This document shows positions 32,391 through 45,288 of a DNA stretch of 64,000 nucleotides, one piece after another. This DNA comes from Calendula officinalis (Eukaryota > Streptophyta > Magnoliopsida > Asterales > Asteraceae), in assembly GCA_963853835.1 (NCBI GenBank), contig OY970830.1, forward strand, positions 33,751,966 to 33,815,965. Reading direction: 5' to 3'. Below the pieces are notes generated by a model, which ran no database searches, was not told the DNA's origin, and was given only the letters and a program-made list of their open reading frames with translations. The stretch's first letter is position 1. Each line of letters starts with the position of its first letter. A program made the position numbers and the translations under genes.

Positions 32391-33355
32391 GGTACTTGTG
32401 GTTTACCACTTATTACAACCACAGTCCCTGAACTTCGTTTATTACACCAGACGTCCCTTGTGTATACAATTTATTACACACATGGTCCCTGTTGCCCTTA
32501 ACTTTTTCTAAATGACGAAAATACCCTTTTGGTCTTTTGTAATAAAGTGAAGATAAGGGACTGTGAATGTAATAAGTGATAAACCACAGGGACCATCTGT
32601 GAAATTTACTCTATTAATTGATTTTTTTCTTTTCTTTCTTTAATTCATATTCTTCGGCCACATTCAGAGTTCAGACTCACCACTCGCCTCTATCTCTTTG
32701 AATTCAAACCTCAATAAATAACAATTATCGTCGCGTAATCAACCCTTGCCTCCGGTTGCCTTCTCTAGTTACGTCGCTGATGACGTTATATCGATCCGAG
32801 TGTGCAAAACACAAACCCCTCTGGCGACGTGCATCAATTATCTAAATCACCGCGTGTGCAAACCACCAAATCCTCTGGTGACGTGCATCAATTGTCTGAT
32901 TCAATTCTGGTCGATAGAACGTTATCGGCTCGGAACAACTGGAGAAGGAAACCGGAGGCAGGGGTTGGTGATGGATCGAATTTTCAGGGGGTTTGGTGGC
33001 GCGACGATAATAGTTATTGATTGATGTTTGAATTCAAAGAAATAAATGTGAGTGGTGAGTCTGAATGTGGCGGAAGAACATGAACTAAAGAGAGCAAAAA
33101 AGAAAAAATCAATTAATAGAGTAAATTTTACGGATGGTCCCTGTGGTTTATCACCTATTACATTCACAGTCCCTTATCTTCGCTTTATTACAAAAGTCAA
33201 AAGGGTATTTTTGTCATTTAGACAAAGTTAAGGGCAATAGTGACCATGAGTGTAACAAATTGTATACACCAGGGACCTTCGGTGTAATAAACAAAGTTCA
33301 GGGACTGTTAGTGTAATAAGTGGCAAACCAAAGAAACCTTCCGTGTAATTTACGC
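32391..33355. repeat. Compound (nested) inverted repeat, about 965 bp
   Basis: The two halves are inverted copies of each other, and each outer arm (32391-32612 and 33119-33355) is itself a MITE-like inverted repeat. The arms are built on GTTTATCACTTATTAC/GTAATAAGTGATAAAC and CAGTCCCT/AGGGACTG. The inner arms pair through CGGCCACATTCAGAGTTCAG, ACTCACCACTC and its complement (33050-33075). A 50-bp tandem duplication lies at the centre (32803-32903, GACGTGCATCAATT twice). The ORFs here are not supported. Confidence 0.8.
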
Positions 33356-33974
33356 TTAATTCTATCACATCGACTATCACTACCATCAATCATCATCACT
33401 ACCATTGTCGCCACCACCATCCCACCATCACCACCACGAATGCCACTACTTACCATCACCACTATTTAAGTTATAAAATAAAGTAAAATTAAGAAGAAAA
33501 TGAAAACAAAGAACAATTTTTTCATTTTACATAGATTCTAATTCCATTTGGAACGAAGTAAACAATATAATGAATTGGTTTCAAAATTCATTCCCGATGA
33601 ACAAATAAGTTTTGGATTTCAATTTAAATTCGTGAGAGATTCCAAAAATTCTTGACATATTCTAACTTACATTTTGCGAACAAAACGTGACAACAATACT
33701 TTCTAATTTCCAAATTCCAATCGTACAAAAAACACAAAAGGTAGAACATATATGCAAAAACGGAGTAATATATTGCGTCAAAAAGGGGTGCATGAAAAAA
33801 GTATAATCTGTAAAATGAACGTGGGAAAAGGAGCAATCAACCCTGAAAATAGGGAACTAAAACTACTCATTACGAGATCCCAACCATCGATCGACTTTCC
33901 GTTATTTCACATTCAATTCCCTCAATTTTTCTTCAATCAATTCCGATTTTTCTTCTCCGATTTCTTCAGAAAAG
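33356..33974 (+). promoter_or_regulatory. Probable promoter and 5' leader of the PH-RhoGAP gene
   Basis: The region has a CCACCATCACCACC simple repeat (33405-33445) and an AT-rich stretch. A pyrimidine-rich leader follows (33890-33974) and ends in AGAAAAG|GTAATG, a good donor site. No single TATA element is convincing. Confidence 0.45.
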
Positions 33975-34110
33975 GTAATGTAATTATCTTCTGCATGTTT
34001 CTTAATAATGCTCGTATGAATTCAATTGCGCCTTAATTCATGGTTAATTGTTAATTTAATCGTATAATTGTGGATGAATTTATGAAGATTGTGTTATGGT
34101 TGAATTTCAG
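33975..34110 (+). other. Predicted intron in the 5' leader of the PH-RhoGAP gene
   Basis: It runs from GTAATG to TGAATTTCAG, with good splice sites, upstream of the start codon at 34153. Leader introns are common in plant genes. Inferred only from site quality. Confidence 0.5.
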
Positions 34111-34152
34111 GTTATTATTTAATATAATTTAGATTGAAAACTGATATTATCG

Positions 34153-37100
34153 TTGTATGCAATTGCATATATAATGTTTAATACCGTATTTCACAATGCT
34201 GATTCGAAACATAATACGGGCGATTCAAAGAACAATCATTCCGATACGAAAATGAATCGAGCTGAATCGAAAAACAACCAATGTGAATGGAAGAACAGTC
34301 ATTGTGATTTGAAAAATAACCATGATCATCACAAAACAAATTCTGATGCTCATTTTCAGGTATGAATTGAATTGTCATATAATTTCAATTTAATAAACTG
34401 TTTATCCTTAATTTAGTAATTATTTTGTTTATTATTTTTAGGGAGATGGTGTTGGTGATCATTCTTCTGCAGGGGCTCAACCGCTGGAAAGACAATATTC
34501 TCATAATGGCAAAAAGGTTCTTCTGTTTTTAATTTTTAATCTTTTTTTTTTCATTTTGAAATATATTTTTTAATTTCAATATCTAAAATTTCCTCATTTG
34601 GAATATTTGTTGTTAATTAGGCTGGTATTATTCTTGCTTAATTTTATGCATAAGATCATCTTCAAGTAAAATACTTGATCATGTCACCATATAAATCTTT
34701 GATTTTTTTAAGTTATCATAAAAGTAAAAATATTAAATTCTCAGTTACTTATATAATATGCGGTTTGCAGGTTTACAAGAGCGGCTGGTTACATTTGTCT
34801 TCAAAAGGTGTGTTATATAATTTACTTATATTATTTAAAAATAGACTTTTCTACTGTTTTGATAACTTAAGTTTCATATTTCTGATTCTTTTTCTCAATC
34901 TAGATTATTATTTCTTATTTCACACATTTATACAGGGATTGGGTGGACTTCTTGGAAGAAAAGGTGGTTTATTCTAACAGAAACATCATTAGTCTTCTTT
35001 CGAAGTGATCCAGTAAGTTTTACGCCATCAACAGTTTAACTATTATCTTCAGTAATTTTATAATACAATATTTTAATGTTCATTAATTTTTTTATGTTAT
35101 AATTTAGAATGCAGCACCTCCAAAAGTGGGCGAGGCGAATATGACCCTTGGTGGCATAGACCTCAACAGTTCAGGCAGGTTGGCTTGCTTCTTAATTCTA
35201 ATTAATATAATATAATTTGATCCCTTAATTTAATTACATTAGTTAATTAGCTTTCTTAGTTTCAACAGCTAATTGTTTTATGTTTCAGTGTTGTTGTGAA
35301 AGCAGATAAAAAACTCATAACCCTGCAATTCCCTGATGGTCATGATGGAAGATCTGTTACTCTCAAGGTCTTCATTTTTTCTTCTATATAAACGATTGCA
35401 TAATTACCAAATGTAACGTTTTTTTAATTTTTAATTTTTAATTTTAATTTCAGGCTGACACGTCAGAGGATTTATTCGAGTGGAAAGAAGCACTAGAGGC
35501 AGCTTTGTCAAATGCCCCAAGTGACGGGACATCAAAACCCGAAAAGGCTGATACTCATACTACTGATGCTTCTCATGAACAACGTAAGGATTTCAACTTT
35601 TGGGTAATTAGATACAACTAATGTATGCATAGGTTTAGTATAACTTAATTATGTTTTTGTTTGATAGCAAAAGTTGACCCATCGCCAAAAAAGTCAACGG
35701 TTCTTGGACGACCAGTCTTACTTGCATTAGAAGATGCAGATGGAACTCCATCTTTCTTGGAGAAAGCCCTTTGTTATGTAGAAGACTTTGGTCAGATTCT
35801 CACTTTATTTATTCTTTACAAGTTATAAGTTGACTTTTTTGAACTTATGATATACTTTCAAATGTTAATTTTAGTTGAGATACTGATCTATGTTCAAACA
35901 ATGGGAATGTTTCAGGAATTGATGTAGAAGGAATCTTGAGGCAGGCAGCCGATGTTGATGATGTTGAACGACGCATTAAATTATATGAACATGGTCAGTA
36001 AATGCAAAAATGAATGTTTTATTTTATTTTAACCTTTGCAAAGTTTAAACCCATATGATTTTTTTGTTACAGGAAAAACAGAGATTACTGAAGATGAGGA
36101 TGGACATGTTATAGGAGACTGTATCAAGGTATGTCAATTTAGAAAAGTAAAATTAATTCGATTATTTATTTCTTACCGTTTTTTATTATTATTATTTTTT
36201 AATTTGACTACCGTTTCAGTACGTTCTTCGTGAGATGCCATCACCCCCTGTCCCAGCATCTTGTTGTGCCGCTTTACTAGAAGCATATAGTAAGTTTTCA
36301 CATCATTTTTCACAATACAAAACTGTATAGTATAAAATTTCATGTATGTATATTATAAATTCTAAAATACAAAACCCGTCTTATGGCTAGGATCTGATCG
36401 ATCCAAAAGAGTGAGTGCCATCCGTTCAGCTATATGCGACACATTCCCAGAACCAAATCGCCGTTTATTACAAAGGTAACTTATTTCACCTTAGAAACCT
36501 TCATTTCCATTTTTGGTAATTTATTTTGAATAAAATGTTTTTTTTTTTAGGATATTGATAATGATGGAAGCTGTGGCTGAAAACACAGCTGTGAACCGAA
36601 TGAATGTTTCAGCAGTTGCAGCTTGCATGTCACCATTACTTCTTAGACCACTTTTGGCTGGTGAAGTTGAGTTGGAAAAGGGATCAGATACGGGCGGTGA
36701 CGGGTCTGCTCAACTTCTACAAGCAGCTGCAGCTGCTAATATTGCTCAAGCAATCGTTATCGTATTAGTTGAGGAATACGATAAAATATTCGGGGTATAT
36801 TTTAAATTATAAAATTTATATTTTTCATTCATTTTAAGTTTTTATAACGCTTTCTTAATATGGAGTTGAGAAAATGGGGTTCGGGTTGTAATGGATTATT
36901 TTATAGTACGAGTTGACACGAGATTGGTTGAACTGGGTTGACTCATAAAAGCATATTAGACCATTTTATATTTCTTATATCTAGATAATTAATACGTTGT
37001 TTTTTTATTACAAAAAACACTACAACAAATAACGCATTTGGGAATTTCCACACACTTAAAATATGTACAATTAATAACATGCCTAGAGAAATGTGGCGTG

Positions 37101-39453
37101 ACAATATCAATCTAAATTGTCACATTTTAAAATATGGGAGACACAATATAAACTCCATACTTAAAAGCGTGGACAAATTGTTTAATTTTCCACGCTTTTA
37201 AGTGTGGGAAAATTTGTTAGACCTCAAATTGACCTGTTTGGATTCAGATTTTAACAAAAACAACTTATTTGTAGGAAGAAGACATGTTAAGTGATTTATA
37301 CTCAGACTCGGATGAATCTGGAAGTGGGAGTGAAGAAGTTAGTGATGAGTATAATGAAGAAGATGATAATTCAAATGAAGATGATGAAAATAACTCAGAA
37401 AATTCTTGCTCATATGAAGAAGATTCAGATCATGGATCAAACTCTAGTTATACTGAGAATGGAGATGATGATGATGATGATCAAAGCAAGGTTATATTTT
37501 ACACTTTTTAATCTCACTCTAAAGTTCACGAAAGTTTTTAAAATCATCATTTTTTTTCTTTAATTTAAAGTTTTTTTTTATAAATGCAGGGTTCCGCTAG
37601 CTCAGATTCCACTCTTGATAGTATTGACAATCAAAAACACGCTACACGCCAACGAGATAGTGTAATTTTACATATGTTTTTGTTGTGAAACCAATTTTAG
37701 GCTTTGTGTCTTTAAAATGCCTAATGTTTTTTTGTTTTGTTTTGTTAAATTCAGACAAAGGGATCACAATTTGAAGACATACAATTAGTAGCCGAACAAC
37801 AGTAAGAGTCTTAGGAGTTTTTTGTTGATATTATGCACTAACCATGGATTATCGATACTATTATTTTCTGATTTTTTATTTTGTTGCTTTATAGGGCTGA
37901 TATTTTGAGGCTTGAGGCTAATAAAATTAAGCTAAAAGAGAGAATTGAAGCAGAGGTAGTAGTGACTTACTATTATTTTATATCATTATTTAGTGAAGAT
38001 TTTATTTTAAAATAATGTTTATTTTTACTACAGGCCAGAAGAAATGCAAATTTGAAAGACAATTTGATCAGCAAAAAGAGAGCGTTAGAGAAACGGCGTG
38101 CAGCTCTTTTGGAAGAGGTACATATTGCTGTCTCTATATTTTCCATTTTATATTTTTAGACATTTTACATATAGTGTAACATGTTTTTAGGTATCAAATT
38201 TAGAGGACGCGTTGCAGAAGGTTCAAAAATCCGTTTCTACTGATGAAAAAGTTTGTTATCTTACTAATACTTTTTGTTTATAAAGGTTTAATTATGAGCA
38301 AGTTTATTAACTTGTAGATTTTTAAAAGACAAATGCAGATGATATCAAACAGTCAGAGGCCAATGATTCTGGATTACAAAATAATGAATCGCGTGAACAA
38401 AACTCGAAGGATCCTGAATTACAACATAAAGACAAGGATCATGAATCTGCAACTACTCCACATAGGAGTAAGGTAACATACAAGCACCAACTTTATATTT
38501 TTTCCAAAATGATATTAATTACTACGAGAAATAATCGGTTATTTAACTCTCGATTTTTTAATTTTGGTTATTTTTGGTAATAGGACAAGCATTCTAGCAA
38601 GGAAGAGGGTGGTGATAAACGTGCTTTTCATTCGTTTCCTAGTAAACGTGATCGGAGTATGAGCAAATCTAAAAGTTCAAAGAGGCCTCATCCAAAGGGA
38701 GAGGTAAATGCAATTTTCTTTATGAAAAACAAATAAAATTCTAAGGGCTAACTGCATAAAAAAGATAACAAACTTTGTCATATTTCTATATTTTGTGACC
38801 ATATTTTTTGGCGGAAAAATCTATCAAAGTTTCAATAAGTTTCAGTTTAAGGTAATCTGACCTGGTAACCCGTTAGTATGATATGTCAGCTGACTTGTTA
38901 GTAACTTTTGAACATGTTGACTTTTTATTGATGATGTTGGGTCTAGAAACCATTTTGACATTTTTTAATGTCCTCCGGTAGGCCTAAAGTAAGTGAATAA
39001 GTAACCCAAAACAGAGGTTAATCAATAATTCATAAAACAATGTTTGTTTGTTTGAATGATTAACCATAGAAAAATCATGTTAATTTTGTTGATTAATGTC
39101 TCAAATTGGACAAACATCTGTAATGTAATGTGTTTATAAGGGTCTTGAGCTACTTCTCTTACAACCAATTGATTTTAAGATGGAACCTCATAAACTTACA
39201 AATTTGTCATTGGCAGCAAGCGAATACAAATTCAGCGTTGTCAAAAATTACAAACAGACTAAACTTCTTGAAAGAACGTCGCAACCAACTATCCGACGAT
39301 CTGGAGGACAATGATAATAAAGATCTTAAAAGTCATAGTAAACGCAATAGAGGCAGTAAAAAATGGTCGGAATCGAATACACGAACATCTGAAGAATCTC
39401 ACACACACTCTTCAGATAAAGGAAAAGGGTCCGAGACTCATCATCAAAGTTAA
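34153..39453 (+). CDS. PH domain RhoGAP, REN1/PHGAP family (22 exons, 790 aa)
   Basis: Exons by GT/AG sites with matching phase: 34153-34359, 34442-34516, 34771-34807, 34936-35012, 35108-35178, 35289-35367, 35454-35583, 35668-35790, 35916-35993, 36073-36128, 36220-36289, 36391-36475, 36551-36794, 37275-37490, 37590-37661, 37755-37801, 37895-37955, 38034-38117, 38191-38250, 38329-38472, 38584-38703, 39217-39453. The PH domain lies at about residues 95-210 (VYKSGWLHLSSKG, IGWTSWKKRWFIL) and RhoGAP at about 240-430, with arginine finger Arg275 in GILRQAADV. An acidic exon (445-516), a coiled coil (about 541-624) and the family tail ALSKITNRLNFLKERR follow. These proteins stimulate GTP hydrolysis by ROP GTPases, limiting polar growth at the membrane. 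The start could also be the Met at 34174. No lesions are seen. Whether it is REN1 or PHGAP1/2 is open. Confidence 0.92.
37018..37225. repeat. CACTA-like MITE relic inside an intron
   Basis: It begins CACTACAACAAATAACGCAT, a plant CACTA terminus, within the 480-bp intron 13 of the RhoGAP gene. It carries subterminal inverted CACGCTTTTAAGTGTGG/CCACACACTTAAAATAT motifs. The right terminus is not clear. Confidence 0.5.
38704..39216 (+). other. Last intron of the PH-RhoGAP gene, 513 bp
   Basis: It is the longest intron of the gene. It contains no open frame of note. GTAAAT and TTGGCAG are its splice ends. Confidence 0.7.
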
Positions 39454-39781
39454 AAAAAAAAAAGTTCATCCCAACAAGATTAATGTTTCTTTTTATGGAT
39501 TACTTTAATTTTTTGATAATTTAGATGGGTTTTATAAGCAAGTTTCTTGAATGAATGACCGGTGGTTCATGCATGTGCTTAAGATGATTTAATGATCTAA
39601 TTTATGGTTGATGGTCTTACAAGTTACAACTTGCAAGATCGATGAAGGGAAACAAGAAGAATGACGGTTTTTTTTTTTATCGTGCTTAGTTAAAATTCGG
39701 TTGTTAAGGATGTTTTTGTTTTGAAAATGCAACAAGTTATTTTTAGTTTTTTTTTGAGGCTGATGTACTAGGTTGATTGTT
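39454..39781 (+). other. 3' untranslated region/3' flank of the PH-RhoGAP gene
   Basis: T-rich sequence without a strong AATAAA. Copia element A begins at 39782, about 330 bp after the stop codon, so it may lie in or just behind the transcript end. The last six bases, ATTGTT, are the element's target duplication. Confidence 0.5.
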
Positions 39782-40402
39782 TGTCAGGATCGATTAACTA
39801 TAGAGAAGTTAATAAACACCTTAGATCTAATTGACTATAGAAGTTGCAGCGGATCAACACTATATCAATGTAATTAAGAACAATGAACTGTAAATAATAT
39901 GCGAAAGTATTAAGAACACAGTTTCACAAAAAGCTTCAATGTATATTATCGAGTTAACAATACACACGTACGTTTACAATTCGTATGGAACTATTTATAA
40001 TAGTCCTTGAAGCTAAACTATTTACCCTAGTTATTCTAGGACTTTGATTTACATCGAATTATAAAGATATACATTGATTTACATTCTATAACTATCTCTA
40101 CGAAGATCTCGGACTTGATATGCTTCTAAAACGCGTATCAGTAGTAAACTGCAATCACCAGTAGTAAATTCATAACATCAGTAGTAAGTTTGGTGATCAG
40201 TAGTAAGTCCAATATCAACCGTCAGTAGTAACTACTATTGATCAGTAGTATCTTCAATAAGCTTGATCAGTAGTAACTTAGTTATAGTCTTCACCAGTAT
40301 CAACTTCATCAGTAGTAAACATGTTCTGCCCCATCAGTACTAAGTATGATCAGTACTAACTGCAGCATCAGTAATAAGTTGATCTGTGATTTTGTTCCAA
40401 CA
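39782..40402 (-). repeat. 3' LTR of element A
   Basis: On the minus strand it starts TGTTGGAACAAAATCACAGA and ends ATCGATCCTGACA, 621 bp. About a dozen CAGTAGTA-type motifs lie at 40135-40375. Confidence 0.96.
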
Positions 40403-40418
40403 ATCTCCCCCTAAACTT
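40403..40418 (-). other. Polypurine tract of element A
   Basis: On the minus strand AAGTTTAGGGGGAGAT lies directly against the 3' LTR, the priming site for plus-strand DNA. It is identical to that of element B. Confidence 0.88.
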
Positions 40419-40434
40419 ATTAATTATCTTTCAA

Positions 40435-43386
40435 TCAACTAAGTTTCTTTTGTTCTTCTTGTTCCCTTCTTCTTTTCTCAAGGGTTCTTTGATTCTGTTG
40501 AAGCCTTTGTTCAATAATATATTTGCTGTTCCTCTTTGTAAAGTAATTTAATTTGTTTTGGAACATAACAGCATCATAAGGTTTCATCATGGTATTTGTG
40601 AATATCTGATACATGGTCTTCTCAGAATGAGGATATTCTTTTTCATACAGATATAGCTCACATACTTTGCCTGATTTCTCAAAGAAGTACATTTGTGCAG
40701 TTGGAATCACATTCCAATGATAGACATTTCCTTCACTGGTAAATTGTTCTGGATAGTTGTCTGGATAAAATGCAGCATCTATCATCTTTGTTAAGTATCC
40801 AGCTCCAGATTCTTTCCAAGATTTCTTGTTCATTCTTGGTTTTCCAATGATCAGTAATTTAATAACATCACTTCTTGAACAGGACATGATCAATGGTAAC
40901 CATCCAGTGAATCTCTGCACAATTTTATCTTCCCTTATGATCTCTATCACATTATTCTGCATAACCCTCCAATTGATGATTGGATTGTTCTGTAAGGGAG
41001 CAATGGGCATTTCAAGAATAGGTACAATTTGTTTTGATTTCTTTTTAGAGCTTTGTTCTTGATCAACAGTTTTTCTTTTCTTTGATTGGGGAGTTGAGGT
41101 ATTACCAGTAGTTGATACACTACCAGCTTTGATTAATGTTGAACTGATTGGGATTAGGGCTTTGGCTTTAGATTTCTTTGCTTCTTTTTCTTTTCCAATG
41201 TAAGCAGATGGTGGAGGTGGAATGTATTTCATATCAGGGATACCAGGAAGTAGTAGTTTTGGATAAAACAGTTTGAGTTGATCTTCTGGTAGTATCTTGG
41301 GATGTGGAGGAAGTGTACATTCATCTACCTCAAACCAGTTCACATTATCATCAATGTCAGGTATGATAAGTGGTTGATCAGGTGTTGGTGGTTTGGAGAT
41401 GACGATATACTTTTCTCTTTCAATTAGCTCTGGTAGTTGTAATTCTTCCTCTTCAGTAGTAACCAGAGTAGTTACTACTGGTGTGACTTTAGGAGATACT
41501 ACTGCTAGGGAATCAGTAGTATTTGTGGCTTTTACTTCCTCTTCTTTACTTACTACTGCTATTATATCAGTAGTAGGAGTTACTACTGATACTTCTTGTT
41601 CTTCCATAGTAGCAGTAGTAATAGGCTCATCTTCAGTAACCATCATTTCTGGGCCTTCATCAACTTTTGTTTCTTTTTAATTTAGGAGAGAGGATGCTGC
41701 TGCTGCAATTGATTCATCAATCATGGTTTGAATGTTGTCCTTCTCCCCCTTAGTGAGCTCAACTGGTGGAGCCTCACTATCATCAACTTTCTTTTTCAAT
41801 TTTCTTATTATATTGGTTTGTTGATGAAGCCTGTGTTCATATAGCCTCATCCGTTTGTTGATGGTATTAACATGCTTTTTCATTGCAGCCATAGTTTTCC
41901 CTTGGTTTGTAAGATATGTAAGACAATTTTGTACAATGGATTCAAGAGAATCCACTTTTGCCGTCAATTGTTGGATTTTAATACTGCCCTCACTCCATCT
42001 AGCAAGATCATCGGGCTCACTAACAGGTACATTGGTTTGAAGGTTTTCCATCCTATCCGTCAAATCAATAGATCTGCCCTCATTACTTCTTGGTGATTCA
42101 TTGGGTCTTTTAGACATCCTCTACTTCCTAGAAGAAGCAGAGATGCCCCCCCTTGTGGTTTCTTGGCACCGGGGTCCTTTGAGTAACTCCTCAAATGAGT
42201 CATCACTCAAAGTTGCCGAGGTCTGGGTCTTAGTGATGTTCTCACTATCCTGTGCACCCACCTTTGGGGCATCAGTAGTGAGAGCCCTCGCCTCTTGTCC
42301 TCTCTCCTCCTTGGAGGACAACTCTTGGAGCCTGGGGTTTGACTCAATTTGTCCCCTGGTGTCCTTAGAAGAAATATTCTTTCTTTGATAAATTGTGGAA
42401 ATATTTTTGGTTTTATCTGGTAGGTCTTCCACAGAGTGAAGAGTAGCACTCTGCAGATTTATGTCAAGTTCCTGGGACACATTCAGGACTTCTATATTAG
42501 TGGGTGATTGAGTGGCTATTTGGGGTGGTGTTTGGGCTGTATTTGGGGGTGATGGAGTGGGTTGAGGTTCAACTTGAGTTGTATCTATGATTGAACCCTC
42601 TCCAATAAGAGTTTGATCTTTGATCATATTAGGAAACAGAGGGGTTTCCTTGCTCGAAAATTTAAATTGTTTTCTCATATTTGAGAAAACTTTCTTGTTC
42701 AACTCAGGTATTAAGAAAATGTTTTTAGGAGTTGACAAGTTTTGTAATTCACAGTTTATGATATGTTGTAGAAATCTGGGATACATTAAAAATTTTGAAG
42801 AACTAAGATTTCCCAACATACCTTCAAAAATCATGTAAGAAAAATTAAATACTTGGTCTGTGCATAAACAGACAACAGCAGAGGCTATTGCCTTATTAAA
42901 CTCATTCCAAGTACTTCGTTTTGGAGAAATACAATGCTGAATTGTATGTACAAGAAATTTCCATTGTGGGGAGAGAAGACCTTTTTGAAAAGTTACTATG
43001 TTAAGTCTTCCCTCATAACCCATTTTGTTTAAAATTTCAGCAATGAATTCCTTAGGGAGAGTAAACATACCTGAATCATCATGGAGTTGTAGATGGTGTC
43101 TGATTGATTGTTCAGTTACTGTTATATGCTTTCCATCTACTTTTGATTTGATCATCGATGTGGTTGTTCCTTCTGTTCTTTCAGCATTGGTCCAGAAATC
43201 AACCAAGTGCTGTTGGTATGCTTTTGGTTTAACAGTTAAAGCAAACTGTATGTAAGAATTTCTCAAAAATTTAACTATTGGACGGAAGTCTTTGGTTCCG
43301 TCGGGGTTCTTTAGGAATGCACACATGTTGTGAAATTCTGAATATTTAAGATCGGTTTGCACATCGAGAGATTGAAGAGTTGCCAT
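40435..43386 (-). pseudogene. Third ORF of element A, broken
   Basis: This is the counterpart of the intact 1142-residue ORF of element B. It starts MATLQSLDVQTDLKYSEFHN at 43386 and is open for 421 codons. It stops at 42121-42123 (after SASSRK), continues as 42117-41677, stops again after SLLN and resumes to 40435. Relative to B about 170 codons are missing in frame after PPPPSAYIGK, removing a Lys/Glu-rich segment. So the N-terminal domain, coiled coil and C-terminal domain are present but not in one frame. The gene end is only 32 nt from the 3' LTR. Function unknown. Confidence 0.85.
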
Positions 43387-43619
43387 TTGTTGTTTGATTG
43401 TTGAAGAAGATGTATGACTTTTTGTTACTGACGAAGGGTTTTGGATCGAAAACTAGGGTTTATCGAGAGGATTTAGCAAATCGAAGTGAAGATAATGCTA
43501 AACTAATCGACTGCCGCCTTTTATATCTTTCGATTTAACCTGCAAAAAGACTAAAATGCCCTTCGAATTATAACATAACGGTTATTTTCATGGGGGTTAG
43601 TATGGTAATTTTGATTTTG

Positions 43620-43900
43620 AAAGACCAGTAGTAAATATGTTATCAGTAATAAAACGTCAGTAGTATCTACTAACATCAGTAGTAACTAGAGATTTTGACA
43701 TCAGTAGTAACCACTGTCGTCAGTAGTAATCTCTAACACACACGACCAGTAGTATATGTGAATACCAGTAGTACTGACTTACCAGTAGTATTTGTGTAAA
43801 CCTAATACACACCAGTAGTAATTAACTACCAGTAGTATTTTTTGTACATGCCTACATACCAGTAATACAGATCTATCAGTAGTAAAACACTTAAACAAAT
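43620..43900. repeat. Array of CAGTAGTA motifs downstream of pol in element A
   Basis: About 13 copies of [AT]CAGTAGTA or close variants occur in roughly 260 bp between the third ORF and RNase H, all in the same orientation, at irregular spacing near 20 bp. Non-coding. The matching array in B is at 56765-57030. Confidence 0.9.
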
Positions 43901-43945
43901 AAATAACTTTTTACAAAAACTTTACACATGATTTTAAGTGAGATT

Positions 43946-45274
43946 TTAATTTATCAAAATCATTCCAATACTGCTAACCAAGAAGTTGAATCTTCCTACA
44001 TCAAAAGCTTTTGTAAAAAGATCTGCTAATTGATCATCAGTATGGATTTTAACCACTTTGATTAATTTCTTTTCATTGCAATCTCTTATAAAATGAAATC
44101 TTATTTCAATGTGTTTGGTTTTAGAGTGTTTTACTGGATTGTTCACAATACTAATAGCACTTTTATTATCAATAAAAATAGGAGTTTTAAGGATAGAGAT
44201 ACCAAAGTCTAGAAGCTGGTTTTGAATCCAGAGTACTTGAGCATAACAAGCAGATGCAGCTACATATTCTGCTTCAGCAGTTGATGTTGATACATTTGTT
44301 TGCTTCTTACATTGCCATGACACCAGTCTTGATCCAAAGAATTGACATCCACCAGTAGTGGACTTTCTGTCTTGACATTCACCTCCATAGTCACTATCTG
44401 TGTAGGCTATGAGTTCAAAGGGTGAATCATGTGGATACCATAGACATAGTGATGGTTTGCCTTTCAAGTATCTGAATATTCTTTTGACAACTTGCAAGTG
44501 TAGTTCTTTAGGTCTTGCTTGATATCTTGCACACACACAAACACTATACATAATGTCAGGTCTTGATGCAGTTAAGTACATCAAAGAGCCTATCATTGAT
44601 CTATATAAGTGTTCATCTACATCCTCCCACTCAACATCAGGATGTAGGTGTTTGTGTGTTTCCATTGGTGTACTTGCACTTTTACTGTCTTTCAAATCAA
44701 ATTTCTCCAAGATGTCTTTGACATATTTTGATTGATTTATCAAAATACCATCTGTTCTTTGACTGACTTGGAGTCCAAGGAAGAAGTTCATTGGACCCAT
44801 AGAGCTCATCTTGAATTTAATCTGCATCAGTTCTTCAAATTCTTTGCATAATACATCATTTGTTGAACCAAAGATGATATCATCTACATAGATTTGTACC
44901 AGTAGTATATCATCTTTGACTTTCTTTGTAAATAAAGTTTTGTCAATGGCTCCTCTTTTAAAGTTGTTCTTCAATAGGTATGATGATAATGTGTCATACC
45001 ATGCTCTTGGTGCCTGATGTAGGCCATACAGGGCTTTATCTAGTTTGAACACATAATCACCATGTTTTGGATCTTCAAAACCTGGAGGTTGGCATACATA
45101 GACCTCTTCTTCAATCTTCCCATATAGAAATGCACTCTTCACATCCATTTGATAGACTTTGAACTTCTTGAATGAAGCATATGCTAGAAATATTCTTATG
45201 GCTTCAATTCTAGCAACATGAGCATATACTTCATCATAGTCTATTCCTTCTTCTGGGATCTGAATGCTCTGCAC
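43946..45274 (-). pseudogene. Truncated pol of element A (RT C-terminal half and RNase H)
   Basis: The frame starts with the normal first residues of pol (QSIQIPEEG) and jumps directly to IDYDEVYAHVARIEAIRIFL, the middle of RT. It keeps the catalytic YVDDIIF block, RNase H (YTDSDYGGECQDRKSTTGGC, STAEAEYVAASAC) and the C-terminus. Missing are the protease (DSG), the HHCC and DDE integrase, and the first RT blocks. The join near 45246-45256 lies in AGAAGAAGGAA, which occurs at both ends of the lost segment in B. The reading frame remains open, but the product cannot integrate DNA. Confidence 0.92.
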
Positions 45275-45288
45275 AAGTGAGTAAAGGA

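Noticed and set aside
37284..37563. Acidic 75- and 90-codon ORFs as small genes.
   Set aside because: The first is exon 14 of the RhoGAP gene in correct phase; the second is the same DNA in another frame.
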